A stretch of 64,000 nucleotides of DNA from Bacteroidota bacterium (GCA_016717325.1 JADKFV010000008.1:62001-126000); one strand, 5' to 3'. Shown: positions 51,066 through 61,514, counted from the stretch's first letter. Notes: a model not told the origin generated them from the sequence alone. Numbers and translations are program-made.

Positions 51066-54000
51066 CTACAACTTAATATTTTGAAATTCTTCTTTGCTCA
51101 ACAATACAATATTTGATAACCCGGCCTTGGAAAGTTGTGTGTTTATATTCGATAAATCCGATTTCCAAATTTTATCGGCAGCAGCAGCAGCATCGTCAAG
51201 TTCTTTACGGAATGCCCTTGTGCGGTCGAGTTGTGAGTCGGTTGGTCGACCTTCGTAGTATGCAACCGCCACATACAGGCTGCTGAGTTTTTCGCGCAAT
51301 TTTTCTTCACCTGTTATGGCAGTGCCTGCGGTAGTTGCAATGTAAGTAGCACGTTGTGTTTCCATTTTGGCAATAAAAGCATTCAAACTCTTTGTAAGAG
51401 CTTTATTGTTTTTTGCCATTGGCAAAAGCGCTTTGGCACTATCGCGAGCACAAACCACTTGATGATTCATCAATGCCAGTTCTTCACACATGCTATGCAA
51501 TGTCATAACGGTAGTGTGTGCCAGGTCGCGGTCTTCTTTACTATGTGGATTGGTTGGCAATGGCATCAATAACATTTTGCCCTCGGTCACTTTGTCGCCC
51601 TTTATCAACTTAATATTATACTCGCCTTCGGTTGCAAGCGGGCCTATAAAGCCACTGAAATCGAGCCTTATACCCTTTGCCACTTTAGGCGCTTTAAGTT
51701 TCATGCCCCATGTAACACGGTTTATTCCTTTGCGTTTGCTGCCTGGAATTTTTTCGAGCAGCACACCATTTTTATCATACACTTCCACACGTACATCACC
51801 TGTCATCACTTTATCTTTGAGATAGTAATAAATAACGGCTTCTTCGGTAAAGTTGCGGCCACTGTAACCTCCCGCACTTGGAAAACCGGAACCAAATTGA
51901 CCTAGCGACAAATAATTAGGGCGAGTGGTTAATATTGCGGCATCCTGATCTAAAACATTTTGCGTTAAATTTCTGATTGGAGTAAGGTCGTCAATAATAA
52001 AAATACCGCGGCCGTGTGTGGCTATTATAAGGTCGTTTGTTTTGGGGTTTATTTTTAAGTCGCGAACAGGAGTTGCAGGAATTTTGCTCGTGTATGCTAT
52101 CCATGCTTTTCCTCCATCCATCGATATAAACATTCCTGTTTCGGTGCCGGCAAACAATAAATTTTTGTTTACTATATCCTGGCGTACAATGTGTGCAAAG
52201 CCTTTTACATCGGCAGTGGCAAGGTTTATCCATGTTTTGCCTTTATCGGTCGATACAATAATGTAAGGTTTAAAATCGCCACGGGTATGATTTTCGAAAG
52301 TGGCATACACTGTATTTTTATCCCATGGCGAAGGCTCAATACTGCTGCACCATGTAAAGGTAGGCACACACGTAATATTTTTGGTAACATTGTGCCATGT
52401 TTTACCGCCATCATCGGTGTATTGCAAATTGCCATCATCGGTGCCTACCCAAATATTATTTTTATCGAGAGGCGACTCGGCAATAGCGTATATGGTACAA
52501 TGATTTTCGGCCGATGAATTGTCAACTGTAATACCACCTGACGATTCTTGCTTTTGTTTCAAAGGATCGTTGGTGGTGAGGTCGGGCGAAATGCGCTCCC
52601 ATGTTTCACCTTTGTTGGTTGTACGATATAAATATTGAGCACCGCAATACAATTTACCGGGATTACCAGGATTAAAGTATAAAGGCGTGTTCCAGTTCCA
52701 CCGCAATTTTGTTTCATTAGCAGCAGGGTATGGTTGTATATCTTTAAACTCATTATACTTTTTGTTGAAACGTGTCATGTTTCCACCTTGCGATTCGGCA
52801 TATACAAAATTAGGATCGAGTAAATCGGGTTGCACCCAAAAACCATCGCCACCGCCTACATTTGTCCAGTCCTTATTTTCAATACCATTGGGACTTTGCG
52901 TTGGGCCACACCACGAACCATTGTCTTGCAAACCTCCATATACATTGTACGGCTCCTGATTATCGTAACTCACATGATAAAATTGCGAAACAGGAATATT
53001 GTTTAGAAAAACAAAATTTACCCCACGGTCGAGCGACATGTACACACCCCCATCGGTACCAAGAAATATTTGATTATTGTTTTTTGGATTTATCCACAAT
53101 GCATGATGATCGCTATGTACCCAGCCACCTTCCTGCGATGCTTCGCTAAACGACTGCCCGCCATCGTTACTATACGAAAGTGAAAGCGATGGCCTGTATA
53201 TGCGGTTGCTGTCGATAGGGTCAACAATTATTGCCGAAAAATAAAACGGCCGCCAGCTTACATTTTGATTGTTGCTTTGCTTGGTCCAGTTTTCACCACC
53301 ATCTTTCGAACTATACAAAGCAGTTTTTTTGCTTCGGCAATGGCATATAAATTATTGGGTGCCGATGGTGCTAACGCTAAGCATATACGTCCCAGCATTT
53401 GCCCATCAAACCCTTTTTGAATTTTGCTCCATGTAGCACCGCCATCATTACTTTTAAATAACCCACTTTTGTCGCCACCACTCTCAAACGACCAGCCCGT
53501 GCGCCTGAAAGTCCATAGCGAGGCATATACTATTTGTGGATTTTTAGGATCTACCATCACATCGGCACAGCCGGTTTTATTATCACCAAATAAAATTTTA
53601 TTCCATGTTTTGCCACCATCAGTTGTTTTGTATAATCCCCGGTGAGGGCTATCGCTCCATAGCGGGCCGGTGAAGCTACGTATACGGTGTTCGAAATTTT
53701 TGCATCGATGGCAATCTTGCTTATATGCTCGGTGCTATCGAGGCCCATGAGTTGCCAGTTGTCGCCAGCATCGGTTGTTTTATAAATGCCGGCACCATAA
53801 CTCACACTGTTACGCATATTGCTTTCACCGGTACCCGCCCAAATCGTTTTTTCGTTTTGTGGGTCTATGGCCATAGCACCAATCGATTGTGTGTACTTAT
53901 CGAAAATCGGTTTGAAAATAGTGCCACCCGTTGTAGATTTCCAAATACCGCCCGCAGCAGTACCTACATATATTGTGCGGGCATCGCTTGAAGTCCTTCT

Positions 54001-54143
54001 ATAGCTGTAATGCGTCCACCCATCACCGCAGGGCCTATTGCCCGCGCCTCATAAGGGCCAAACATGGAGGTGGTGAATTTTGTTTGTGAAAACGCATCGT
54101 ATACACATACGGTTACAATGAGTAGTGCCAATATTTTTTTCAT
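51066..54143 (-). CDS. Large secreted BNR/sortilin-like (VPS10-type) propeller protein, three frameshifts in the read sequence
   Basis: From ATG 54143 the signal peptide is MKKILALLIVTVCVYDAFSQ. The propellers show repeated S/T-x-D-G/A-G-x-x-W/F boxes: KTTDAGDNWQLMG, KSNDGGATWSKIQ, YSNDGGQSFSEAS, YTDDGGKTWHNVT and STDKGKTWINLA. Three one-base deletions must be repaired: near 53995 (IEG to TSSDARTIYVGTAAGG), in CC at 53667-53668 (VYVASPGPLW), and in the seven-T run at 53324-53330 (AEAKKTALYSSKDGG). The result is 1,026 residues. Such proteins, often called glycosyl hydrolases for their propeller, have no clear catalytic residues. The C-terminal ~200 residues form a helical domain (TRAFRKELDDAAAAADKIW). 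No T9SS tail is seen. Confidence 0.8.
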
Positions 54144-54250
54144 AACGATTGAGTATTTTATTTTTTTGGAGCAGGAAATTTAATTGCTGCAAATATAGAT
54201 GGCCTTGCCAACAGATTTGTTACAGCGGTAATCAAAGTAATGTTAAAAAA

Positions 54251-54278
54251 AACGCCAGTGATTTTTTTCACTGGCGTT
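54251..54278 (-). terminator. Terminator of the LolA-like gene (minus strand)
   Basis: Perfect 11-bp stem AACGCCAGTGA (54251-54261) / TCACTGGCGTT (54268-54278), 6-nt loop, with a T run on the minus strand. Confidence 0.88.
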
Positions 54279-54303
54279 TCAAAAGTTTTATTTTTGAATG
54301 TGA

Positions 54304-55032
54304 CTACTTTGTCGGCAGTAGAAACATTTCATCATTCATATCAACATTCACTTCAACTTTATCGATAATAAATTTCTGGCCTGCTTCTTCACCCACTTGT
54401 CGCGATTCGTTGCTGAATGCCATTTTCATTCCATCCACATCGCGGTAGTCGCTATACACTGTTTCCGATTCTACTTCTTTGCCTTGAAAGCTTTTTTTCG
54501 AAACAGACTTTACCAACAAAAATGATTCAGCATCTATAAAGTAATATTCGAGGTCACCCGATTTTTTGAGTATCTTTATTTTATATGCCGGTGTGCCTTC
54601 TATATCTTCTTTACCTATCAACTCAACTGTACTGCCTTTTTCTTTATAGTCCATCAATGGCCCTTCTATATCGGCCTGGTCTTTCATATCGCGTGAATTT
54701 TCTTCAGGCATTTTGTGTGGCACTGTATCGCCCATAAAAGGACTAAACTGCCATGCATCTTTTCCATCGAAGCCCATACGTTGTGTCATGCCTTGTGCGG
54801 TGGCAGTGCTGTAAACTTTATTGGGTTTTTTTACCGATGATTCAACAGGGATTTCCATAGGCCCCATAAAAAACTTGCCGGTAATTTTCATGGTTTTTAT
54901 ACTCTTTACTTTATCGCGACCACCAATGGCCTTAAAGTAATTGTCTACTACTTCGTTCACTGTTTGGCCATAACTGGTAAGGCCTGTAAATAATATTGCA
55001 ACAAGTGCAATGGTTAATGTTTTTAATTTCAT
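54304..55032 (-). CDS. Periplasmic LolA/outer-membrane lipoprotein-sorting-like protein
   Basis: This 242-residue protein has a signal peptide (KLKTLTIALVAILFTGLTSYG). The start TVNEVVDNYFKAIGGRDKVK and later YYFIDAESFLLVKSVSKKSF resemble the LolA-like beta half-barrel family common in Bacteroidota (proteins beginning with ...YIxAxGGxxxLxxIKTxxxxG). It lacks a lipid anchor and a catalytic motif. A role in carrying lipid or lipoprotein is possible but not shown. A TACATTTG box upstream on the minus strand (55058-55065) and a strong terminator make it a single-gene unit. Confidence 0.75.
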   Translation of the reverse strand: MKLKTLTIALVAILFTGLTSYGQTVNEVVDNYFKAIGGRDKVKSIKTMKITGKFFMGPMEIPVESSVKKPNKVYSTATAQGMTQRMGFDGKDAWQFSPFMGDTVPHKMPEENSRDMKDQADIEGPLMDYKEKGSTVELIGKEDIEGTPAYKIKILKKSGDLEYYFIDAESFLLVKSVSKKSFQGKEVESETVYSDYRDVDGMKMAFSNESRQVGEEAGQKFIIDKVEVNVDMNDEMFLLPTK

Positions 55033-55057
55033 ATTATTAGTTTGATTTTTGGTTCGG

Positions 55058-55065
55058 CAAATGTA
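55058..55065 (-). promoter_or_regulatory. Minus-strand -7 element for the LolA-like gene
   Basis: Read on the minus strand as TACATTTG followed by CC, 26 nt before the ATG at 55032. Confidence 0.45.
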
Positions 55066-55267
55066 CTTTTTAATTTTAAAACGCTTGTTAACTTTTTACT
55101 AAGGATAGACAAATAACAAACGACTTTGTTACGCAACGAATCAAAAAATATTTTATGATGCTCAATAGTCGTTATCACGACAATCGAATGCAAATTATTT
55201 AAAGCATATTTGCATTTGTTTTAAAGGAATATAACTTTTAAAAAACTTAATAAACACAAATTTACAA

Positions 55268-55606
55268 ATGACATCAAATCACTACTACAATGCTGCCGAC
55301 CTGGCAAAGTTTGGCAACATAGGCGAGTTTCAAAAGGAACTTGCCGATAAATTTTTTTCTTATTATAACGAAGTGTTTAAAGATGGTGCTTTATCGGCCC
55401 GCGAAAAATCGTTGATAGCGCTTGCTGTAGCACATGCGGTGCAATGCCCATATTGTATAGATGCCTACTCAACCGATGCTGTGGAAAAAGGCAATAGCGA
55501 AACCATGATGATGGAGGCTGTGCATGTGGCTGCTGCGATACGCGGAGGTGCCACTCTTGTGCATGGCGTGCAAATGATGAATAAGGTGAAAGAAATAAGT
55601 ATGTAA
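55268..55606 (+). CDS. AhpD/carboxymuconolactone decarboxylase-like protein of the arsenosugar-associated type
   Basis: This 112-residue all-helical protein has the AhpD fold signature: REKSLIALAVAHAVQCPYCI with Cys60-x2-Cys63, then DAYSTDAVEKGNSETMMMEA and AAIRGGATLVHGVQMM. The pair of Cys and later His are redox or proton-transfer residues. The sequence resembles the peroxidase-like partner (TIGR04029) found next to the arsenosugar radical SAM enzyme, and such a gene follows after 52 nt. It is likely a cytosolic partner enzyme in an arsenic-sugar pathway. The precise reaction is not known. Confidence 0.82.
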   Translation: MTSNHYYNAADLAKFGNIGEFQKELADKFFSYYNEVFKDGALSAREKSLIALAVAHAVQCPYCIDAYSTDAVEKGNSETMMMEAVHVAAAIRGGATLVHGVQMMNKVKEISM

Positions 55607-55658
55607 ATTGCGAATCGTTTAATTTACACACACATGGTGCAAAGTCAATAAAACAGAG

Positions 55659-56699
55659 ATGATAAAATCGCTACATGCAAGGCATAATGATTTGGCAACT
55701 GCAGCCAATCAAATAGCACAGTTGAACAACCTGCCCGAAATTTTACCTTTCGAAGAAAAGTTGAAGCAAGCAGATTTATTTCCTCTACGTGCGCAAGCCA
55801 TCGATATTTTTCAAATGAATGTAGGGTATATGTGCAACCAAACATGTGCTCATTGCCATGTGGATGCAGGACCCGACCGTACCGAAATAATGACACGCGA
55901 AACCATGCAGAAGTGTATGGATATTATTGCTGCAAACAACATTCGCAAAGTAGATATAACAGGTGGTGCTCCGGAAATGAACCCTCATTTTACATGGTTT
56001 GTAGAGCAATGCACAAAACTTAATGTGCGCGTAATGGTGCGGTGTAATCTTACTATTATAGTGGCAAACGAAAAATACAAAACGTTACCGTCATTTTTTG
56101 CAAAGCATAAAGTGGAAGTAATTTCATCGTTGCCATTTTACAATGCAAGCCGCACCGATAAGCAACGTGGCGATGGTGTATTTGCCGGCTCTATAAAGGC
56201 ACTGCAAATGCTAAACAGTGTAGGATATGGCAAAGCCGAAACTGGACTGATATTAAATTTAGTTTACAATCCTTCGGGGGCATTTTTGCCATCGGCACAA
56301 ACTACGCTCGAGCGCGATTTTAAACTTACACTTAAGCGCGATTTCGATATAGACTTCAATAATTTGTTTTGCATTACTAATATGCCCATCAGTCGCTTTT
56401 TAGATTATTTGATACAAAGCAATAATTACGAAAATTATATGAGCCGACTGGTGAATGCCTTCAATCCCGCAGCGGTAGCAGGTCTTATGTGTCGCAATAC
56501 TTTATCTGTTGGATGGGATGGCTACCTTTACGATTGCGATTTTAATCAAATGCTTGGCTTAAAAGTAGAGAATAAAATTCAGCACATTGATAATTTTGAT
56601 GCGCACGAATTACAAAACCGTAATATAGTTTTGAATAAGCATTGCTACGGTTGTACGGCTGGTGCTGGTAGCAGCTGTGGTGGCGAAACCATAAAGTAA
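55659..56699 (+). CDS. arsS: Arsenosugar biosynthesis-type radical SAM protein
   Basis: This 346-residue protein has the radical SAM cluster motif CNQTCAHC (Cys59, Cys63, Cys66) with the preceding FQMNVGYMCNQTCAHCHVDA and DRTEIMTRETMQ, followed by VDITGGAPEMNPHFTWFV. The C-terminal half holds a second Cys set (MCRNTLSVGWDGYLYDCDFNQ and HCYGCTAGAGSSCGG) typical of ArsS, the radical SAM enzyme linked to arsenosugar formation. It probably adds a deoxyadenosyl group to methylated arsenic. The arsenite methyltransferase (ArsM) is not in this window; only the AhpD-like partner is. Confidence 0.88.
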   Translation: MIKSLHARHNDLATAANQIAQLNNLPEILPFEEKLKQADLFPLRAQAIDIFQMNVGYMCNQTCAHCHVDAGPDRTEIMTRETMQKCMDIIAANNIRKVDITGGAPEMNPHFTWFVEQCTKLNVRVMVRCNLTIIVANEKYKTLPSFFAKHKVEVISSLPFYNASRTDKQRGDGVFAGSIKALQMLNSVGYGKAETGLILNLVYNPSGAFLPSAQTTLERDFKLTLKRDFDIDFNNLFCITNMPISRFLDYLIQSNNYENYMSRLVNAFNPAAVAGLMCRNTLSVGWDGYLYDCDFNQMLGLKVENKIQHIDNFDAHELQNRNIVLNKHCYGCTAGAGSSCGGETIK

Positions 56700-56701
56700 G
56701 C

Positions 56702-58405
56702 CTATTGACGCACGATAGACTTGTGAAGTTTTGCGCCAGCCTCGTTTATTATTTCCAGATTATATACTCCTGAGGTATTATTTATTTTTATAGGAATTTC
56801 ATTAATAAATATAGGAGCTACATCCATTTTATTTTCAAACACTTTTCGACCAATGGCATCGTATACACTTACAGTTATTGTTTGTGCTGTGGTAGTAAAA
56901 AACATCACCGTAACATCGTTGCTCGATGGATTTGGATACAAGGCATATATTTCGTCCTCAGTGGGAAGCGATGCAGGGTCTATGCCGACAAGAATCATAC
57001 TTGCCTGTGTAAAATCGGGAATACCATAGCCCAATAAACTATCAGGAGCAGCATATTGCGAGGCACTTTTCTTAATCGCCTGCACAATATCCATATTGCT
57101 AAGCATAGGGTGAGTTTGCCAGAGGCAAGCCGCAAGCCCCGCCAATAGTGGTCCCGAAAATGAAGTGCCATTACCGGGAACCATGCTGCCATCGCCAGGC
57201 CACACTACATAAGTACCGGCACCTTGTGCACACACATCGGGTTTTACACGCCCATCAACAGTGGGGCCTTTACCGCTAAAACTTGCATATTGTTCCATAC
57301 TGTCAACAGCGCCAATTGCCAGATTGCTATCGGCATCGGCAGGAACACTGACGTAATTCCAGGCGCTGTTGCCTTCGTTGCCTGCACTGTTTATTACCAC
57401 AATGCCTTTTTCTGCTGCTAAATCTTCGGCAATAGTCATTGGGGCCGTGTTGCCATCGAGCGTTGCATAAGTGTGATTGTGTGCCGGGTTATCAAAAAGG
57501 GTATATCCAAGCGAAGTGGTAAATACATCGGCACCTATACTGTCGGCAAATTCTGCTGCAGCGGCCCAGTTATATTCTTCAATAATATTTTCGGTAGCGC
57601 CATCTTCGGTGCGCAACAAAATATATTTTGCATGTGGTGCACTTCCAACCATTACTCCGGGCAAGTTGGCCGCCATTGTCGACAGGCACGATGAACCATG
57701 ACTATGATAATCGAACACATACGAATTACCAAGTACAAAATCCCATGTGGTGACAATTTGATTATTCATAAATAAGCTATCGAAAATGGAACAACTATCG
57801 GCACGCCAAAATCCGGCATCCATAATGGCTATCATCATGCCATCGCCACTATAACCCGAGTTGTGCAAGGCATCGCCATTCATCATATTTATTTGATGAA
57901 AGCCCGGGCCATAATTAAAAGCCGCAACTTTACTTGTGCTGTTTGATTGTTCGGCAAATGGAATATTGCGATTGTACTTTTCGCTGAATTTTGTTTTGCT
58001 CACTTCCGATATTTCGTTGGGTTGTGCTACACGTCCCACATTATTGCCCGACAATACAAAAGGCAATGCAATGCATGCGTTCAATATATTGGTGTCGGCA
58101 GTTTGAATGGTAACAGTGTTCAACCATTTCGAATAATTTAAAATAGTAGCGCCTGTGTTTGATATTGCTGTTAAATACGAAGGATTAACAGGCAAGTCGT
58201 TTGTGGTGATGGCAATATTTTGCTTTTGCCTGCGGGCAATAGAACGCGGGCTTAAAAATGCCGAAGGGTTATTGATATTAAATGGCGAATTATTTTTGTC
58301 GGCAAGTTGCAGCACGTACCTGTCTTGTGCCATCAAATTATTGGAACAAAAAATCCCCGTAATACAAAGAAAAATAAATACGAATTTGTTTAAATGCTTA
58401 ATCAT
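56702..58405 (-). CDS. Subtilisin-like (S8) serine protease with T9SS sorting domain
   Basis: This 567-residue protein has a signal peptide (FVFIFLCITGIFCSNNLMAQ). The S8 catalytic residues are visible: Asp196 in AIMDAGFW, His236 in YHSHGSSC, Asn343 in INSAGNEGN (oxyanion) and Ser415 in GNGTSFSGPLLAG. The last ~75 residues, from ALYPNPSSNDVTVMFF to LHKSIVRQ, are a T9SS sorting domain. It is expected to be exported across the outer membrane and act outside the cell. The gene stops 3 nt from the convergent arsS stop. Confidence 0.92.
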   Translation of the reverse strand: MIKHLNKFVFIFLCITGIFCSNNLMAQDRYVLQLADKNNSPFNINNPSAFLSPRSIARRQKQNIAITTNDLPVNPSYLTAISNTGATILNYSKWLNTVTIQTADTNILNACIALPFVLSGNNVGRVAQPNEISEVSKTKFSEKYNRNIPFAEQSNSTSKVAAFNYGPGFHQINMMNGDALHNSGYSGDGMMIAIMDAGFWRADSCSIFDSLFMNNQIVTTWDFVLGNSYVFDYHSHGSSCLSTMAANLPGVMVGSAPHAKYILLRTEDGATENIIEEYNWAAAAEFADSIGADVFTTSLGYTLFDNPAHNHTYATLDGNTAPMTIAEDLAAEKGIVVINSAGNEGNSAWNYVSVPADADSNLAIGAVDSMEQYASFSGKGPTVDGRVKPDVCAQGAGTYVVWPGDGSMVPGNGTSFSGPLLAGLAACLWQTHPMLSNMDIVQAIKKSASQYAAPDSLLGYGIPDFTQASMILVGIDPASLPTEDEIYALYPNPSSNDVTVMFFTTTAQTITVSVYDAIGRKVFENKMDVAPIFINEIPIKINNTSGVYNLEIINEAGAKLHKSIVRQ

Positions 58406-58438
58406 GATGATATTTTATTTTTTATAATCTAAAACTGT

Positions 58439-59119
58439 TTATTTATAAATTGTAAATAGGGTAGTGTCATATACATTGAGCTGACCCTGCACCGGCTGTT
58501 GTTCCAGGCGGTAACTGTATCGGTATACGAGGCCGGCATTGGCAGCATATTTTTCGTATTCATAAGTGCGCTCTATTAAATTTAATGTATCATCGGTGTG
58601 CAACACAGTACTCACCGAATCAAATAACAGTTTTCCTACCGTTTCGGTTTCGTGTACATCTGTCATAATATAGTCAAAAGCATTGAGGGTGTTTTTGCTG
58701 TTTCCATTCCATGTGGCATTGCGCGTCAACGGAAACTGCAATTTCACATAGCGGTAATTGTCTTCGTAACGCTCCAGGTTCGATGCTGTTTTATTTGCTG
58801 TCCATACTTGATAAATTGTCCAGTCGGGGTAACTCATACTGTCTTTACGGTAGCGCTCCAGGCGTAAAGTTTTGCGCCCTTCGTTATCCAAAAATGTGTC
58901 GGTAATAACTTCTTTTATTTGATAATGCGCATGATGAGTAACTAAATCGAAACCATATTTGTAAGTTGAATCAACATCATAAATTACCCAGTGGCCAATT
59001 TCATCGGGATAGTAATTCAAACCAAGGTAGGGTATTTCGGGGTCGTCTTTGTCTTTACAGGCATTCACGCCAAGTATTAATATAAAACCCAAAATAATAT
59101 AACGTAACAAGTTTTTCAT
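58439..59119 (-). CDS. Lipoprotein of unknown function (same type as the 36.7 kb one)
   Basis: From the start at 59119 (MKNLLRYIILGFILILGVNAC, lipid on the Cys) the protein has 226 residues. The open frame continues upstream to 59140, but a -7 element at 59143-59150 would place the transcript start about there, so 59119 is preferred. The mature part starts KDKDDPEIPYLGLNYYPDEI and contains GHWVIYDVDSTYKYGFD, comparable with GTYWIYQDSISGAE of the lipoprotein at 36712-37368. Function unknown. Confidence 0.7.
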   Translation of the reverse strand: MKNLLRYIILGFILILGVNACKDKDDPEIPYLGLNYYPDEIGHWVIYDVDSTYKYGFDLVTHHAHYQIKEVITDTFLDNEGRKTLRLERYRKDSMSYPDWTIYQVWTANKTASNLERYEDNYRYVKLQFPLTRNATWNGNSKNTLNAFDYIMTDVHETETVGKLLFDSVSTVLHTDDTLNLIERTYEYEKYAANAGLVYRYSYRLEQQPVQGQLNVYDTTLFTIYK

Positions 59120-59142
59120 ATCACACATATTTAATTTCACAA

Positions 59143-59150
59143 CGAAGATA
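59143..59150 (-). promoter_or_regulatory. Minus-strand -7-like element of the lipoprotein gene
   Basis: Read on the minus strand as TATCTTCG, one change from TAnnTTTG. It lies 24 nt before the preferred ATG at 59119. Confidence 0.4.
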
Positions 59151-59272
59151 ATTAAAATATGTGCAGCATAAATAGTGCCTTTTATATTTCTTTACAAAAG
59201 AAACACAAAGCCAATATTATAAATAAAACTGGCAACATAGTGCCGGTTCTCTGTTTGTTTGTTTAATTTTTT

Positions 59273-59980
59273 CTAAAAATAGTAAACCAGGCCCAGACTA
59301 AATTGCCTCAACGAAAAGCGAACATCACCACTAAATTCTGTCGATTTGGTTGTTACCGATTGGGGGTCTAGTATAACACCAAACAAAGTTTGTTTTTCAA
59401 CCTCCTCCTCTTTGATGTTGCCATATCTAATGGCGGCACTTCCCATTTGTGCGCTGAAAGAAAATTTTTCGCTTACAAAATAATGGAGTTCTGGAATAAA
59501 ATTATAGCCAAATGTTGTTGTTGTTGATTTGGTAATAGAATTAAAATTCCCATTTATATTATCAGATGTGTAATTATAATCACCATTCATTATACTAAAT
59601 CCTAATTGGTTTTTAAAGGCAAACGAAAATTTATTTTTTATAGTTATAAATTTTGTTAGTTCAACGCCTCCAGCGTATTGGTTTGATATATTTTTGTCAT
59701 CAATATCCGAAAAAGAAGTTTTGCTGCTGTTTGTATAATTTGAAAAAGCAGTCTTTAAAAAAATTCCCAATGCCATTTTATTAGTGAAAAAATTACCGCC
59801 CAATACATTCATTTCAAAATTGAAATTATCATTCGAAAATTTATCATCTTTTTCGTTTTCGCTGTTTACGCCAAGGCTAAAATTGCCACCAACGTATTTT
59901 TTGCCTTTTAATTCCTGAGCATTTACAGTTGCAATCACTGTTGCGAGCATTGTTACCAATGCAATTGATTTGATGTTCAT
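59273..59980 (-). CDS. Outer-membrane beta-barrel protein
   Basis: This 235-residue protein has a signal peptide (KSIALVTMLATVIATVNAQ). It continues with alternating strands typical of small eight- to ten-strand barrels, for example GKKYVGGNFSLGVNSENE, KMALGIFLKTAFSNY and the last strand VRFSLRQFSLGLVYYF, which ends in the aromatic residue expected of a barrel. The family resembles opacity/porin-like Bacteroidota proteins. No ligand or partner is evident. Confidence 0.75.
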   Translation of the reverse strand: MNIKSIALVTMLATVIATVNAQELKGKKYVGGNFSLGVNSENEKDDKFSNDNFNFEMNVLGGNFFTNKMALGIFLKTAFSNYTNSSKTSFSDIDDKNISNQYAGGVELTKFITIKNKFSFAFKNQLGFSIMNGDYNYTSDNINGNFNSITKSTTTTFGYNFIPELHYFVSEKFSFSAQMGSAAIRYGNIKEEEVEKQTLFGVILDPQSVTTKSTEFSGDVRFSLRQFSLGLVYYF

Positions 59981-60323
59981 ATTTGTTTTGTTTTAGTTTT
60001 GAATAAATACCTATTGTTTTTATTATAAGATGCTAATTTGTATCTTTTGGTTGGGTCGTACTTTTTTTTATTTTTTAAGTTCAATTGGTAAGCGAATTTT
60101 TTTTTGTAGCACTTTGTCAGGTAATAAAGGTAAAAACTTTCTAATTGGCCTATTATGATTTGTTTTATTGATAAAGCAACAAACTATGTAGGGTAAAGTT
60201 GTGCGTGCCTCTAATAAAGCGCTTGAATACTTATTGGAAAAATGCCAATAACTTTATCAACTAAAGACAAATGTTGTGACAAATGATTTTCGTTTAGTAA
60301 ATAAATTGCCGTTTATTAGCATC
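59981..60323. other. Intergenic region before moeA, no feature recognised
   Basis: This divergent 343-nt gap has AT-rich runs near 60060-60110 and no convincing promoter, hairpin or open frame. The moeA frame is open from 60276, but the family-like start is ATG 60324. Confidence 0.3.
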
Positions 60324-61498
60324 ATGATATCTGCCACCGAAGCCAAACAAATTATAGCTGATAATTTTTTAACCAAGCGCATTGCCAGGGTGCCATTATT
60401 ACAAGCTAACCAATGTGTATTGGCACAAACTATTGTTGCACCTATCCATACACCGCCTTTCAATCAATCGGCCATGGACGGTTATGCATTTGCTTTTAAA
60501 GACTTACAACACTCAAAAACATTTTCGGTAACGCAAAAAATTGCGGCAGGCGATATTTCGAAAATAAAATTATTGGCAGGTGAAGCGGCACGTGTTTATA
60601 CGGGTTCGCCAATTCCCGAGGGTGCCGATACTGTGGTAATGCAGGAAAAAGTTGAATCGAAAAATAACACGATTGAAATACTTGATGATAAAATATCTGT
60701 TGGATTAAATGTGCGCTTGCAAGGTTCACAAACAAAGAAAGGTGAAATGGTTTTATCACCTGGAATTTTACTTATGCCTCCTGCCATTTCTTATATTGCT
60801 TCGATGGGCATTGCCGAAGTTGAAATTTACGATAAGCCAAAAGTGAGTGTCATAATTACCGGCAAAGAATTGGTACAACCGGGGCAAAGTATTGATGGAG
60901 GGAAAATTTATGAATCAAATTCTTTTGGATTAATTGCAGCATTAAATCAATTGAATATTGAACCATTATCTGTTCAAATTATAACTGATGATGAACTGCA
61001 AATTACCAATGCTGTAAAGCAAACTTTGCAAAGCGATATTATAATTTTAACGGGTGGTGTATCAGTTGGCGATTACGATTTTGTGGCGGACGCATTAACC
61101 GGTGCCGGTGTCGAAAAATATTTCACAAAGTAAAACAGAAGCCCGGTAAACCATTTTATTTCGGTCGTAAGAACGATACACTTGTATTTGGTTTGCCCGG
61201 AAACCCTGCCGCTGTGCTTACCTGTTTTTATCATTACATTGTTGACGTAATTGCCGATTTTACACAACGAAATTATTTCGCAAAATACACGTTGCCACTT
61301 GCAAATAATTACGAAAAGAAAACACAGCTCACACACTTTATGAAAGGCAATAAAAATGAAAATGCCGTTACGGTTTTAAAAAATCAGGAAAGCTATTTGA
61401 TGAATTCGTTTGCCATGGCCAATTGTATTATAGAATTTGATGCAGACAAAGAAATTTTTATTGCGGGAGATTTAGTTTCAATAAGAATGATTTTATAG
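60324..61498 (+). CDS. moeA: Molybdopterin molybdenumtransferase MoeA, frameshifted in the read sequence
   Basis: MoeA inserts molybdenum into adenylated molybdopterin. The start is (M)ISATEAKQIIADNFL, then PPFNQSAMDGYAFAF, GEAARVYTGSPIPEGADTVV cut to motifs, IITGKELVQPGQ and ILTGGVSVGDYDFVADAL. The first frame is lost after GVEK; adding one A to the run at 61114-61118 joins it to IFHKVKQKPGKPFYFGRKND, then GLPGNPAAVLTCFYHYI, and on to the end GDLVSIRMIL. Rejoined length is 391 residues, normal for MoeA. A cytosolic, probably dimeric enzyme. tauE follows 16 nt later. Confidence 0.92.
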
Positions 61499-61514
61499 TT
61501 TTCGTTTTACAACT

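Noticed and set aside
51354..53149. Plus-strand open frames across the BNR protein
   Set aside because: They mirror Asp-box repeats on the other strand and lack start signals.
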